63,623 bases of DNA from Gluconacetobacter tumulicola (lineage in GTDB: Bacteria > Pseudomonadota > Alphaproteobacteria > Acetobacterales > Acetobacteraceae), in contig NZ_JABEQL010000021.1 of the NCBI RefSeq assembly GCF_014174215.1, positions 1-63,623 on the forward strand. The letters run 5' to 3'. The notes under the pieces were generated by a model. It was not told the DNA's origin. It made no database searches and saw only the letters and a list, made by a program, of their open reading frames with translations. Below, piece after piece: positions 27,062 through 36,084 of this stretch; positions within the stretch are counted from its first letter, which is position 1, and each line of letters begins with the position of its first letter. A program made the position numbers and the translations under genes.

Positions 27062-27855
27062 CGGCTGCCGCGAAAAAAATCGTTGCCGGTGCGTCGGTGG
27101 GTGCGTCGGTGCAGGTGCGGGCGGTCTCGCACGCTTTTGGCGACGCGGCGCGGGCGCTGCCGGTTCTCGACGATGTCAGCTTCGATGTTCCGGCCGGCGA
27201 GACCGTGGCCCTGCTGGGGCCGAGCGGGTGCGGGAAGTCGACCCTGCTGCGTCTGATCGCCGGGCTGGATGCGCCCCGTGCCGGGCGGATCGGGCTCGAT
27301 CATGTCCGTGTCGTCGGGCCGGACCCCAGTCGGCTGCTGGTGTTCCAGGACCCGCTGCTGCTGCCGTGGCGGACGGTGGAGGCCAATGTCGCCTACGGGT
27401 TGCAGGCGCGGGGTATCGGGGGTGGGGAAGATCGTGTGGCGCAGGCCCTGCGGCTGGTCGGGCTGGCCGATTTTGCCGGGGCATATCCGCATGAACTGTC
27501 CGGCGGCATGGCGCAGCGCGCGGCGTTTGCGCGGGCGCTGGTGAACCACCCGCGTGTGCTGCTGCTCGACGAGCCCTTCGGCAAGCTGGATTCGCTCACG
27601 CGGATGACGATGCAGGAGGAATTGCTGGCGCTGGCGCGGCGTCATGCCTTCACCACCATCCTGGTGACGCATGACGTGGAGGAAGCCTTGCTGCTGGCCA
27701 CGAAGATTCTGGTGTTTTCGCCGCGTCCGGCCCGGATCATCCGGGAGGTCGACAATGGATTGCCGTTTCCGCGCTTTCGCGACGACCCGGCCTTCATTGC
27801 GCGTCGGCGGGACATCCTGATTGCCCTTGGGCATGGCGAGGAATTCGCGCGGTGA
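27058..27855 (+). CDS. ABC transporter ATP-binding protein, SsuB/TauB type
   Basis: A 265-residue ATPase: Walker A GPSGCGKST (about residue 55), Q-loop DPLLLPWRTVEANVAYGLQ, signature LSGGMAQRAAFARALVNHPRVLLLDEP (about 150-175) and switch His in VTHDVEEALLLA. It starts at GTG 27058, overlapping the permease stop in GTGA; the long open frame upstream is only the permease in another frame. With the two preceding genes it forms a complete importer, probably for sulfonates or a related sulfur compound. Confidence 0.9.
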   Translation: MTAAAKKIVAGASVGASVQVRAVSHAFGDAARALPVLDDVSFDVPAGETVALLGPSGCGKSTLLRLIAGLDAPRAGRIGLDHVRVVGPDPSRLLVFQDPLLLPWRTVEANVAYGLQARGIGGGEDRVAQALRLVGLADFAGAYPHELSGGMAQRAAFARALVNHPRVLLLDEPFGKLDSLTRMTMQEELLALARRHAFTTILVTHDVEEALLLATKILVFSPRPARIIREVDNGLPFPRFRDDPAFIARRRDILIALGHGEEFAR

Positions 27856-27934
27856 GCATTGCTTTGCGCCGTGCCCGACGGGCGGGCCGATGTCGGTTGT
27901 CCTTCAGGGCAGAAGAATAGAGACCAGGACAAAG

Positions 27935-30277
27935 ATGTTACAAACAGGACAGATCATGCCTTATCAGGACAGGACCCGTTACGGTATCATGAGACATGCG
28001 GTGACGACATCGCTGGCGACGCTGCTGCTGGGCTCGGTGTCGTTTGAAAGCGTTGATATTGCCCGCGCCCAGTCGGCGGATGCGACCCGGACGAATGTTC
28101 AGACGAACGGCCATCATCATGGGATGAACGCGACACCGGCGAAGGCCGTGACACAGAAGCCTGTGGCCGGGGTTTCCTCGGGAAAGGCCGCGACTGCCGC
28201 GAACGCTGCGGATGACGATATGGGCGGCATGTATATGGGTGGCGCCAGCGCGTCGGACGCGGAGAAGGTGGATGTGACGGCTGCCCGTCTGGCCCCGATC
28301 CGCCGGGCAGGCGCTCAGCTTCTCTCGATCCCCGGTGGGACCAACATCATCGATTCCGCGATGGTGCTGAAACAGCGCAACGCGACTTCCGCCGATCTGC
28401 TGAGCTACCAGCCAGGTGTGTACGCGCAGGCTCCGGCCGGCTCGGACGATCTTCGCCTGTCCATCCGCGGGTCTGGCCTCCAGGTTGGAGCGAATGCGAC
28501 GCGTGCCGGCGTCATCGTTCTGTTCGACGACTTGCCGGCGACCACGCCCATCGGCTCGTTCAACGAACTCATGGAGCCGCTGGGTATCCAGTATACGGAG
28601 GTCCTGCGTGGTGGTAACGGGCTCGACAGCGGCTCGCTGCAACTCGGCGGCCTGATCAACTTCCACAGCTTCACTGGCTACGACGCGAAGACCTATCAGG
28701 CGCGCGTCGAAGCGGGCAGCTTCGGTTATGTGAAGGAGCAGCTTTCCTCCGGCAAGGTCATCGGCAAATCGGATTACTATATCAGTGTCACGAACTCATA
28801 TCGTGCCGGCTACCAGGACCAGACGAAGGCGACTTCGTTCGGCATCAATTTCAACTACGGCTACCGTTTCAGCGATTCGGTCGATACGCGCTTCTTCTTC
28901 CGCTACCGCCAGACCTACGAGGGCAATCCCTATTATCTGACGCGCGCGCAGGTCAGGGAGAATCCGAAACAGGCCCAATATCCCTATAGCACCTGGGGAA
29001 CCTACACGATCGAGCCTGGAACGAAGTATTTCGGCAACCGGACGACCGTCCGCATCGACGATGCCTCCCGCGTCGTCATCGGGGCGACCTATATCGACGC
29101 GCCAATGGATCACCAGCTTGGCAATACCGCATCAATCTACAACAATTTTTATCTGAGCGGCGTCATAAACTATAATCGAAACGACACGATACTTGGCCAT
29201 AAGTCCGAGACGACCGCCGGTGTTTACGCGACAGGTGACCTGCCGGGAAGCAACTTCATGAACCTGGTTCGCCGGCAGGCCGCCTATCCCACCGTGCCTG
29301 TGGGCACGCTCCTTACCAAGCAGAAGCTGGGTGGCAGCAGCACGGTGGTCCACGTCAGCAATAATACCGAAATCTTCAGGAATTTCTGGCTGACGGCCGG
29401 TGGCGGGCTGAGCTACGACCCTCGTTCCGGGTCGGTGGTCTATCCGGTTCAGAATCATTTCAGCACGGCGCCGCTGAATTTTGCACCGCGTGGCGGATTC
29501 CGTTACCAGCTTACGCCGGTCATCCGTATCTATGGCAATGTGAGCCGCAGCGTCCAGTCCGCGCAGGACTGGCAGTTCCTTTCGGGCACGCATTACACCT
29601 CCGGTCTCGCGCAGGGGCAGACCGAAGGCTGGCAGAAGCTGGAGCCGCAGACCGCGACGACCTTCGAGGTCGGCTCGGACGGGACATACAAGGGCCAGCA
29701 CTGGAGTGTCTCCTACTACCACTCGGCCGTGCATAACGAGCTTCTCTCGGCGGTCACGGCGGTCTCGCAGCTCTATAACAGCGCTGTCTTCACCAATGCC
29801 TCGCGCACGATCCATCAGGGTGTCGAAGCCGGAATAGATGGCACGTTGTTCAAATGGAACGGGAACGCCATTACCTACATGCAATCCTATACGTGGTCGG
29901 ATTTCCATTACAATCATGACCCGGTCTTCGGGCATAATCGGCTGCCCGGTGTGCCGGAACATTATTATCAGGGTGAACTGCACGCGGACTTCAAGAACGG
30001 CTTCTATACCACCTTCGATGTCGAGGCGGCGTCTTCAACCGTCGCATCCTACGATAATGGAGCGAGAACGGCGCCGTATCATATCTATAGCTATACACTC
30101 GGCTATCTCTGGCCGCAGAAGAGCCGCCGCGTTTATCTTCAGTTCCATAACCTTGCCAACAAGCATTACGCGATGGGTGTGGTTCCCGTTTACACGTCGA
30201 CGAAGGGAGATGCCGCTGCCGAGTTGGTCGGAGATGGTTTCGGCATCTTTGCCGGTGTTGATGTCAGTTTCAATTGA
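27935..30277 (+). CDS. TonB-dependent outer membrane receptor
   Basis: A 780-residue TonB-dependent receptor. After a signal-type N-terminus (hydrophobic part TTSLATLLLGSVSF, about residue 22) there is an odd linker with HHHGM and DDDMGGMYMGG (about residues 60-110), then the TonB-box region EKVDVTAAR and a plug domain (LLSIPGGTNIIDS, LRLSIRGSGLQ, EVLRGGNGLDSGSLQLGGLINF). The barrel ends in VDVSFN; aromatic girdles are plentiful. AGGA lies upstream of the ATG at 27935. It follows the importer by 79 bp, so it probably feeds the same substrate across the outer membrane; the His/Met linker alternatively hints at metal binding. Confidence 0.88.
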   Translation: MLQTGQIMPYQDRTRYGIMRHAVTTSLATLLLGSVSFESVDIARAQSADATRTNVQTNGHHHGMNATPAKAVTQKPVAGVSSGKAATAANAADDDMGGMYMGGASASDAEKVDVTAARLAPIRRAGAQLLSIPGGTNIIDSAMVLKQRNATSADLLSYQPGVYAQAPAGSDDLRLSIRGSGLQVGANATRAGVIVLFDDLPATTPIGSFNELMEPLGIQYTEVLRGGNGLDSGSLQLGGLINFHSFTGYDAKTYQARVEAGSFGYVKEQLSSGKVIGKSDYYISVTNSYRAGYQDQTKATSFGINFNYGYRFSDSVDTRFFFRYRQTYEGNPYYLTRAQVRENPKQAQYPYSTWGTYTIEPGTKYFGNRTTVRIDDASRVVIGATYIDAPMDHQLGNTASIYNNFYLSGVINYNRNDTILGHKSETTAGVYATGDLPGSNFMNLVRRQAAYPTVPVGTLLTKQKLGGSSTVVHVSNNTEIFRNFWLTAGGGLSYDPRSGSVVYPVQNHFSTAPLNFAPRGGFRYQLTPVIRIYGNVSRSVQSAQDWQFLSGTHYTSGLAQGQTEGWQKLEPQTATTFEVGSDGTYKGQHWSVSYYHSAVHNELLSAVTAVSQLYNSAVFTNASRTIHQGVEAGIDGTLFKWNGNAITYMQSYTWSDFHYNHDPVFGHNRLPGVPEHYYQGELHADFKNGFYTTFDVEAASSTVASYDNGARTAPYHIYSYTLGYLWPQKSRRVYLQFHNLANKHYAMGVVPVYTSTKGDAAAELVGDGFGIFAGVDVSFN

Positions 30278-30385
30278 ACCCGGTTCGAGAGTCGGCCCCG
30301 GAGAATGGTACGGGCTGACAAGCTGTCCCCGACCGGAATAAGGACAGAAATTCGCCGAACCGCGTGGAATCCATATCACTCTGCA

Positions 30386-31264
30386 TCACTCGGCGGCGGT
30401 GCGCACCGACGTGGCCGCCCCCTGGGCGGCGACGTTGGCGAGGATCAGCGCCGAGGCGGGGTTCATGCTGTCGATCATGGTCGTGGGGATCAGGATCGTG
30501 GCCCCGCGCTCCTTGGTCGTTTCGTAAATGATGTTCATGGCCCGCAATTGAAGGGCAGCCGGGTGGCCGGCATAGGCTTCGGCGGCATCCACGAAGCGGC
30601 TTGCCACTTCGGCCTCCGCCGAGCCCAGGATGATCCGTGCCTGTTTTTCGCGCTCGGCCTGGGCCTGGCGCGACATCGCGTCCTGCAATGCCACGGGAAT
30701 GGCGACGTCGCGGATTTCGACCGACATCACGTCGATGCCCCAGGCTGCGGTCTTGGCGCCGATTTCCGCGCGTAGCTGCTCGTTGGAGGAGCGGCGGTCG
30801 GAGAGCAGCGCGGCCAGCATGGATGCGCCGATCATTTCGCGCAGCGAGGTCTGGGCGACCCGGTCGATGGCCTCGCGGTAGTTCGTGATCCGCAGGGCGG
30901 CGGCCTCGGCGTCTCGGACGTGCCAGAAGATCACGGCATCGACATTCACCGGCACCGTGTCGCGGGTCAGCGCCTGTTCGGCATTGAACGCGGTGGTCTG
31001 AATCCGCTCGTCGATCACCGCCACGATCCGGTCGATGACGGGGATGATCATGAACAGGCCCGGTCCGCGCACGGCCTGCAGGCGGCCCATCCGCAGCACC
31101 ACGAATTTCTGCCAGACATTGGCCATTCGCAGCGACAGGAACGTCAATGCCGACAGGATGACGAATGGAAGGGCGATGATCGGGTGATAGAGACCCTCTT
31201 CGCGCGCGAGGAGGACGCCGGCCAGCAGCAGCGCCGCCGACAGGACAAGCGTGATGGCATTCAT
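30386..31264 (-). CDS. slipin/SPFH (band 7) membrane protein
   Basis: A 292-residue SPFH-domain protein of the slipin/stomatin type. Two hydrophobic stretches at the N-terminus (MNAITLVLSAALLLAGVLL, IIALPFVILSALTFL) precede the band-7 domain: WQKFVVLRMGRLQAVRGPGLFMIIPVIDRI, RTDTVPVNVDAVIFWHVRDAEAAALRITNY-like pattern, and the coiled region QDAMSRQAQAEREKQARIILGSAEAEVA. Such proteins organise membrane microdomains and control associated proteases. GGGGAG lies upstream of the ATG at 31264. No NfeD-type partner is next to it. Confidence 0.88.
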   Translation of the reverse strand: MNAITLVLSAALLLAGVLLAREEGLYHPIIALPFVILSALTFLSLRMANVWQKFVVLRMGRLQAVRGPGLFMIIPVIDRIVAVIDERIQTTAFNAEQALTRDTVPVNVDAVIFWHVRDAEAAALRITNYREAIDRVAQTSLREMIGASMLAALLSDRRSSNEQLRAEIGAKTAAWGIDVMSVEIRDVAIPVALQDAMSRQAQAEREKQARIILGSAEAEVASRFVDAAEAYAGHPAALQLRAMNIIYETTKERGATILIPTTMIDSMNPASALILANVAAQGAATSVRTAAE

Positions 31265-31387
31265 GATCCATCTCCCCGGGACGTACGTCCTCGGCCAGGC
31301 CGCCAGACGGCCGGCACGTGACGTTGGCATGTGCCCCCGCAGGTTCAAGGGGCTCCGGTTGAGGAGATTCCGGCCGGCCCGGCCTTC

Positions 31388-31624
31388 TCAGTGGCAGCCG
31401 CCGCCGTCGCCGCATTTGGTGCAGGCGCCGCAGCCGGTAGGGGGCTTGCTGCCCTGCCGGGCCCGTTGCGCGGCCCGGTCGCGCAGCGCGCGCGGGGCGT
31501 GGACCGCGCGCAGCATGTCCGCGCTGCCGCGCCAGAACATGCCCTGGCTGGCGGGCACCAGGCGGCGCACCCAGTAGAGTGCGCAGGCCGTGACGATGGC
31601 GACGATGACGATGGTTTCGATCAT
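31388..31624 (-). CDS. Feo-associated cysteine-rich small membrane protein
   Basis: A 78-residue protein: one N-terminal membrane segment (IETIVIVAIVTACALYWV) followed by a basic part and a tail GCGACTKCGDGGGCH with four Cys and a terminal His. Its ATG overlaps the feoB stop in ATGA, so it is translated with FeoB. Small cysteine-rich proteins next to feoB, such as FeoC or DUF6587-type proteins, may bind an Fe-S cluster or iron. Function in this case is inferred from position only. Confidence 0.75.
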   Translation of the reverse strand: MIETIVIVAIVTACALYWVRRLVPASQGMFWRGSADMLRAVHAPRALRDRAAQRARQGSKPPTGCGACTKCGDGGGCH

Positions 31625-33465
31625 GGACTGCCCCCCCAACCCAGAAGAAGCGATATGTGCCAGACGATGAAGGCGGCGCCGTAGGCCATGGCGAACAGGT
31701 AGCCCGCCGTTATGCCGACCATGCGCCAGGACCCGGTTTCACGCCGGATTACGGCGAGGGTCGAGAAACATTGTGGCGCGAAGATATACCATGTCAGGAG
31801 CGACAGTGCCGTGCCAAGGCTCCAATGCGCCGACAGCAGCGGCTGGAGCTGGCGGGCGGCGTCGCTGTCCGTGGCGCCCAGGGAGTAGACCGTGGCCAGG
31901 GCGCTGACCGCGACCTCGCGCGCCGCCAGGCCCGGGATCAGGCTGACGCAGATCTGCCAGTTGAAGCCGATCGGGGCCATGACATGGAGCATCCAGTGGC
32001 CGATCCGGCCGGCCAGGCTCCATTCGATCGCGGGGCCGGCGGCGCCGGCCGGCGGGGCGGGAAAGCTGGCGAGCGCCCACAGCAGCACGCTGACCGTGAC
32101 GATGATCGTGCCGACCCGCGACAGGAAGATCACCGCGCGCTGTTTCAGCCCGAGGGCGAGGTCGCGCAGGTTGGGCAGCCGGTAGGCCGGCAGTTCGAGC
32201 AGCAGGGGATGTTCCTCCTGCCGGTCCCGGTTCTTCAGCACCCGGGCCACGAGCAGCGCGCTGAGGATGCCCGCCAGGTAGAGCGCGAACAGCACCAGAC
32301 CGTGCAGGTTGAACAGGCCGCCAATCCGCCGTTCGGGCACGAAGGCCGCGATCAGCAGCGTATAGACCGGCAGCCGGGCGGAGCAGGTCATCAGCGGGGC
32401 GATCAGGATCGTGATCATCCGGTCGCGGGGGTTCTGGATCGTGCGCGTGGCCATGATGCCGGGTACCGCGCAGGCGAAGCTGGAGAGCAGGGGGATGAAC
32501 GACCGCCCGCTCAGCCCCGCCGTGGCCATGATGCGGTCCAGCAGGAAGGCGGCGCGGGGCAGGTAGCCGGATTCCTCGAGCGCCAGGATCCACAGGAAGA
32601 GGATGAGGATCTGCGGCAGGAACACCACCACGCTGCCCGCGCCGGCGATGACGCCGTCGACGATCAGGCTGCGCAGCGGGCCGTCGGGCAGCACGGTGCC
32701 GACGGCCTGGCCGAGGGCTGCGGTGCCGGCATCCAGCAGGTCCATCACCGGCTGGGCCCAGGAGAAGACGGCCTGGAACATGACGAACATCAGGGCGAAC
32801 AGGATCACCATGCCCCAGACGGGGTGCAGGAACCAGCGGTCCAGCCGCTCTTCCAGCGCCACGCCCAGCCGCGACGGGCGGGCGACGCAGTCGGCCAGAA
32901 TGCGGCGGGCCTCGGCATGGAAATCGCTGCCCGCAGGCATGGCGGGTGGCGGGGGCGGGGGCGGCAGGTCGAGCGCGCGCAGGAGGTCCTGCCCGCCATT
33001 GCGGCGGATGCCGACGGCCGTGACCACGGGGGCGCCGAATTCGGCCGCCAGGCGCGGCACGTCGATGGCGATGCCCTGCCGCTTTGCCGCGTCGATCATG
33101 TTCAGCACGAGGATCATCGGCCGGCCCATCTGCCGGACCTCGAGCGCGAAGCGCAGGTGCAGGCGCAAATTGGTGGCGTCCAGCACGCAGACCAGCAGTT
33201 CCGGCGCGGGTTCGCCGCGATAGGTGCCGGCGCAGACGTCGCGCGTCACGGCCTCGTCGGGGCTGGTGGCGACCAGACTGTAGGCGCCCGGCAGGTCGAG
33301 CAGGCGCACCGCCAGCCCGCCCGGGGTGGTCAGCCGCCCGACCTTGCGTTCGACCGTGACGCCGGCATAGTTCGCCACCTTCTGCCGGCTGCCGGTCAGG
33401 AGGTTGAACAGGGCCGTCTTGCCGCAGTTCGGATTGCCGACCAGGGCGGCGTTGAGGACGCTCAT
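31621..33465 (-). CDS. feoB: ferrous iron transporter FeoB
   Basis: The GTP-dependent inner membrane Fe(II) transporter, 614 residues, shorter than the E. coli protein but normal for many alphaproteobacteria. The N-terminal G domain shows GNPNCGKTALFNLLTG (G1, residues 10-25), DLPGAYSL (G3) and NMID (G4). The membrane part contains the Gate motif FIPLLSSFACAVPGIMATRTI with the conserved Cys (about 330) and the second Gate segment LIPGLAAREVAVSALATVYSLG. It lies 30 bp after feoA. Confidence 0.95.
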   Translation of the reverse strand: MSVLNAALVGNPNCGKTALFNLLTGSRQKVANYAGVTVERKVGRLTTPGGLAVRLLDLPGAYSLVATSPDEAVTRDVCAGTYRGEPAPELLVCVLDATNLRLHLRFALEVRQMGRPMILVLNMIDAAKRQGIAIDVPRLAAEFGAPVVTAVGIRRNGGQDLLRALDLPPPPPPPAMPAGSDFHAEARRILADCVARPSRLGVALEERLDRWFLHPVWGMVILFALMFVMFQAVFSWAQPVMDLLDAGTAALGQAVGTVLPDGPLRSLIVDGVIAGAGSVVVFLPQILILFLWILALEESGYLPRAAFLLDRIMATAGLSGRSFIPLLSSFACAVPGIMATRTIQNPRDRMITILIAPLMTCSARLPVYTLLIAAFVPERRIGGLFNLHGLVLFALYLAGILSALLVARVLKNRDRQEEHPLLLELPAYRLPNLRDLALGLKQRAVIFLSRVGTIIVTVSVLLWALASFPAPPAGAAGPAIEWSLAGRIGHWMLHVMAPIGFNWQICVSLIPGLAAREVAVSALATVYSLGATDSDAARQLQPLLSAHWSLGTALSLLTWYIFAPQCFSTLAVIRRETGSWRMVGITAGYLFAMAYGAAFIVWHISLLLGWGGSP

Positions 33466-33495
33466 GTCAGAGGAGGCTCATGCGCGGGCCCGGGA

Positions 33496-33735
33496 TCAAG
33501 CCGCGTCGCGCAGCAGCACGCGCGACGCTTCCGCGCGGCGGAGGGCGAAGCGGGTAAAGCCGATGCCGACCGCGATCGGGTCCGCGCCGATCGGCCCCAC
33601 GGCCACGATCCGGATCGGCTCGCCCGGTACGAAACCCAGGGCGCGCAGCCGTTCGGCGACCGGGTCGCCGGCCGTGTGGTCTTCCACATGGTCGATGATG
33701 GCGCTGCCCCCCAGTTTCAGTTCGTTCAGTCGCAT
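33496..33735 (-). CDS. feoA: ferrous iron transport protein FeoA
   Basis: A 79-residue SH3-like cytosolic protein that assists FeoB. It begins MRLNELKLGGSAIIDHV and includes LRALGFVPGEPIRIVAVGPIGADPIAVGIGFTRFALRRAEASRVLL, the full FeoA domain. The long upstream open frame is non-coding (it includes the repeat at 33957). It is the first gene of feoA-feoB-small protein. A possible Fur-type site lies 31 bp upstream. Confidence 0.9.
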   Translation of the reverse strand: MRLNELKLGGSAIIDHVEDHTAGDPVAERLRALGFVPGEPIRIVAVGPIGADPIAVGIGFTRFALRRAEASRVLLRDAA

Positions 33736-33766
33736 CCCGGGTCCGTTTCGGCACGTGAGGTTCAGT

Positions 33767-33781
33767 TGAGAATAATACTTA
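33767..33781. promoter_or_regulatory. possible Fur-type site before feoA
   Basis: TGAGAATAATACTTA resembles the GAGAATAATTCTC-like core of Fur/iron-responsive boxes and lies in an AT-rich patch 31 bp upstream of feoA. The second half is degenerate. The iron-uptake context makes it plausible, not proven. Confidence 0.35.
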
Positions 33782-33956
33782 ATATTTAAACGTGCCGATG
33801 TCCATTGTGCCGGGCGTATTCCGCCCCGCTCGGGGCCGGATGGGGGATCATGCGGTGACCGTGAGATCCGAAAAGCAGCAGGGCGTCCGAAACAGCCTGT
33901 CGCCTCGTAGAGGCTGGTCGGAAATGGGGGCTGGTGAGCGAGAGTGCCGCGAAGCG

Positions 33957-33990
33957 CAGGAAACGCGCGCCGGATCGCCACCAGCGCGCA
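33957..33990. repeat. 34-bp dispersed repeat, copy 2
   Basis: This is the second copy of the element at 123-156, with one mismatch in 34. It begins 15 bp beyond the stop of the minus-strand DUF1134-like gene, mirroring the 7-bp distance of copy 1 from its upstream gene. Confidence 0.6.
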
Positions 33991-34005
33991 TTTACGGCCA
34001 GCCTC

Positions 34006-34458
34006 TCAGCCGGGGGGGCGCAGGTGGAGCGTAATCCGCATGGCTTCCGCCGACAGGCGGGCGCCGCTGGCGGTGGTGGCCGTCAGGTCGATATCCACCT
34101 GATGGTTGTTTTCCATCAGTTTGCTGCCCAGGCCGCGCCCCATCGTCGCTTCGGCCTGCACGGCCCAGTAGGTGCCGTCGAAATCCTGCAGGCGGGCGAG
34201 GTTGTGCACGGTGCCGTGGCCCTTGATGTAGGAATAGCCGAGGCTGCCCAGCCCACCGCCGGAAATTGTGAAGTCGTAGGACCGGCCGCCATAGACCAGT
34301 TGGCCGGTGCCCCAGGTGTATCCGGCGCCGACTCCGATCTCCTTCATCATGAAGGTGACCTGCCCGGTCGTCATGGCCGCCGGGTCGGGCGTCGCGCAAA
34401 CCGCCGTGTGCAGGCCCAGGGCGTAGAGAGTCAGTCCGGCGGACAGGAATTTCTTCAC
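34006..34458 (-). CDS. exported DUF1134/EipA-like protein
   Basis: A 150-residue protein with a signal peptide (VKKFLSAGLTLYALGLHTAVC-AT) and a region GYSYIKGHGTVHNLARLQDFDGTYWAVQAEATMGRGLGSKLMENNHQVDIDL that resembles the DUF1134/EipA family of alphaproteobacterial periplasmic proteins linked to envelope integrity. The GTG start at 34458 is preceded by GGAGGA. It stands alone between feoA and mntH. The family call is by eye. Confidence 0.6.
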   Translation of the reverse strand: MKKFLSAGLTLYALGLHTAVCATPDPAAMTTGQVTFMMKEIGVGAGYTWGTGQLVYGGRSYDFTISGGGLGSLGYSYIKGHGTVHNLARLQDFDGTYWAVQAEATMGRGLGSKLMENNHQVDIDLTATTASGARLSAEAMRITLHLRPPG

Positions 34459-34629
34459 GCTGCATCCTCCTCGACAGGGTGCGTGCCGGTGGCGGCTCCT
34501 CACTCAAGACTGATCTCACGGATTTTACAATGTGCCTGATGTCCGATCGGATCCGCGCGATGCTGCGGGGAGGGAAAATCCGGCGGAGACAGCGGGTTGC
34601 GCGTCTGGTCACATTGCTTCGGCCACATC

Positions 34630-34647
34630 ATATAGCATGTTGCATAT
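34630..34647. promoter_or_regulatory. imperfect inverted repeat before mntH
   Basis: ATATAGCA-TGT-TGCATAT forms two arms with one bulged base, 72 bp upstream of the mntH start. Mn- or Fe-responsive regulators (MntR, Mur, Fur) bind such AT-rich TGCA-containing repeats. The assignment is by position and symmetry only. Confidence 0.3.
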
Positions 34648-34719
34648 TCCTCTCGTCCGGTCCTAGGCTGGGCCATAGGCGGTCCGTAATCCCGTTTCCG
34701 GCGGAGGGCGTTCCAATCG

Positions 34720-36084
34720 ATGTCTGATCGTTTCCCTGGTGTGGATGCATCCATCGGCGTGAAGGGTGGTGGCGGCAGGATGCGCGCGGCATCGTCCTCG
34801 CGCCCCGACGATATCAGCGGTTCGATACGGGTCCCGGCGGGGGCGGCCGGCTGGCGGCGGCTGCTGGCGTTTCTGGGGCCGGGCTACATGGTGTCGGTCG
34901 GCTATATGGACCCGGGAAACTGGGCGACTGACCTGGCCGGTGGTTCGGCGTTCGGCTACACGCTGCTCTCGGTCATCATGCTGTCCAACCTGATGGCGAT
35001 CCTGCTGCAGGCCCTGTCGGCGCGGCTGGGCATTGCCACCGGGCGCGACCTGGCACAGGCCTGCCGCGACCGTTTCGCGCCGTCGGTGGCCGTGATGCTG
35101 TGGGTGGCGTGCGAGGCGGCGATCATCGCCTGCGACCTGGCCGAGGTCATCGGCACCGCGATCGCGCTGCAATTGCTGTTCGGCATTCCGCTTCTGCTGG
35201 GCGCGGTGATGACCGCGCTGGATGCCACCGTGGTGCTGATGCTGATGAACCGGGGGTTTCGTGCGCTGGAAGCCTTCGTGATCGGGCTGCTGAGTGTGAT
35301 TGCGGTCTGTTTCGCGATCCAGATCGTGGCCGCGGCACCGCCCGTGGCGGCGGTACTGCGGGGGCTGATGCCCCGGCCCGAGATCCTGACCGACCCGGGG
35401 ATGCTGTATGTTGCCATCGGCATCATTGGGGCGACGGTAATGCCGCATAATCTGTACCTGCATTCCTCGATCGTGCAGAGCCGGGCCTATGAGCGGTCGG
35501 AGGCCGGGCGGCGCGATGCGATCCGCTGGGCGACCTGGGACAGTACGCTGGCGCTGATGATGGCGTTCTTCGTCAATGCCGCGATCCTGATCGTTGCCGC
35601 CGTCGCCTTCCATGAGAGCGGGCATCGCGACGTGGCCGATATCGGGCAGGCCTGGCGCCTGATCTCGCCCCTGCTGGGGTTGGGGGCTGCCGCCACGCTG
35701 TTCGCCGTGGCGCTGCTGGCGGCGGGGATGAATTCGACCGTGACCGGCACCCTGGCGGGGCAGATCGTGATGGAAGGGTTCCTGGACCTGCGCCTGCCGC
35801 CCTGGGCGCGGCGGCTGGTCACGCGGGGAAGCGCCATCGTTCCGGTGGTGGTGGTGACGGCCCTGTATGGTAATGCGGGCGTCGACCGGCTGCTGGTGTT
35901 CAGCCAGGTGGTGCTGTCGCTGCAATTGCCGTTTGCCGTTGTTCCACTGGTCTGGTTCGTGTCCGACCGGCGGATGATGGGGCCCTTTGCCATTTCCCGC
36001 CCGGTTGCCGTCCTGTCCTGGGGGGTGGCGCTGATCATTCTGGGGCTGAACGGCAAGCTGCTGTGGGATGTGCTGACCGGCTGA
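34720..36084 (+). CDS. mntH: Nramp-family divalent metal transporter
   Basis: A proton-coupled Mn(II)/Fe(II) importer of 454 residues with about eleven membrane segments. The metal-binding motif of helix 1 is [14 protein letters not shown] (about residues 63-76) and that of helix 6 is [16 protein letters not shown] (about 240). Both carry the conserved Asp/Asn and Met/His of the family. The N-terminal tail of about 45 residues is polar. It lies close to feoAB, making a metal-uptake neighbourhood, and its 3' end overlaps the convergent phosphatase gene by 50 bp. Confidence 0.94.
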   Translation: MSDRFPGVDASIGVKGGGGRMRAASSSRPDDISGSIRVPAGAAGWRRLLAFLGPGYMVSVGYMDPGNWATDLAGGSAFGYTLLSVIMLSNLMAILLQALSARLGIATGRDLAQACRDRFAPSVAVMLWVACEAAIIACDLAEVIGTAIALQLLFGIPLLLGAVMTALDATVVLMLMNRGFRALEAFVIGLLSVIAVCFAIQIVAAAPPVAAVLRGLMPRPEILTDPGMLYVAIGIIGATVMPHNLYLHSSIVQSRAYERSEAGRRDAIRWATWDSTLALMMAFFVNAAILIVAAVAFHESGHRDVADIGQAWRLISPLLGLGAAATLFAVALLAAGMNSTVTGTLAGQIVMEGFLDLRLPPWARRLVTRGSAIVPVVVVTALYGNAGVDRLLVFSQVVLSLQLPFAVVPLVWFVSDRRMMGPFAISRPVAVLSWGVALIILGLNGKLLWDVLTG

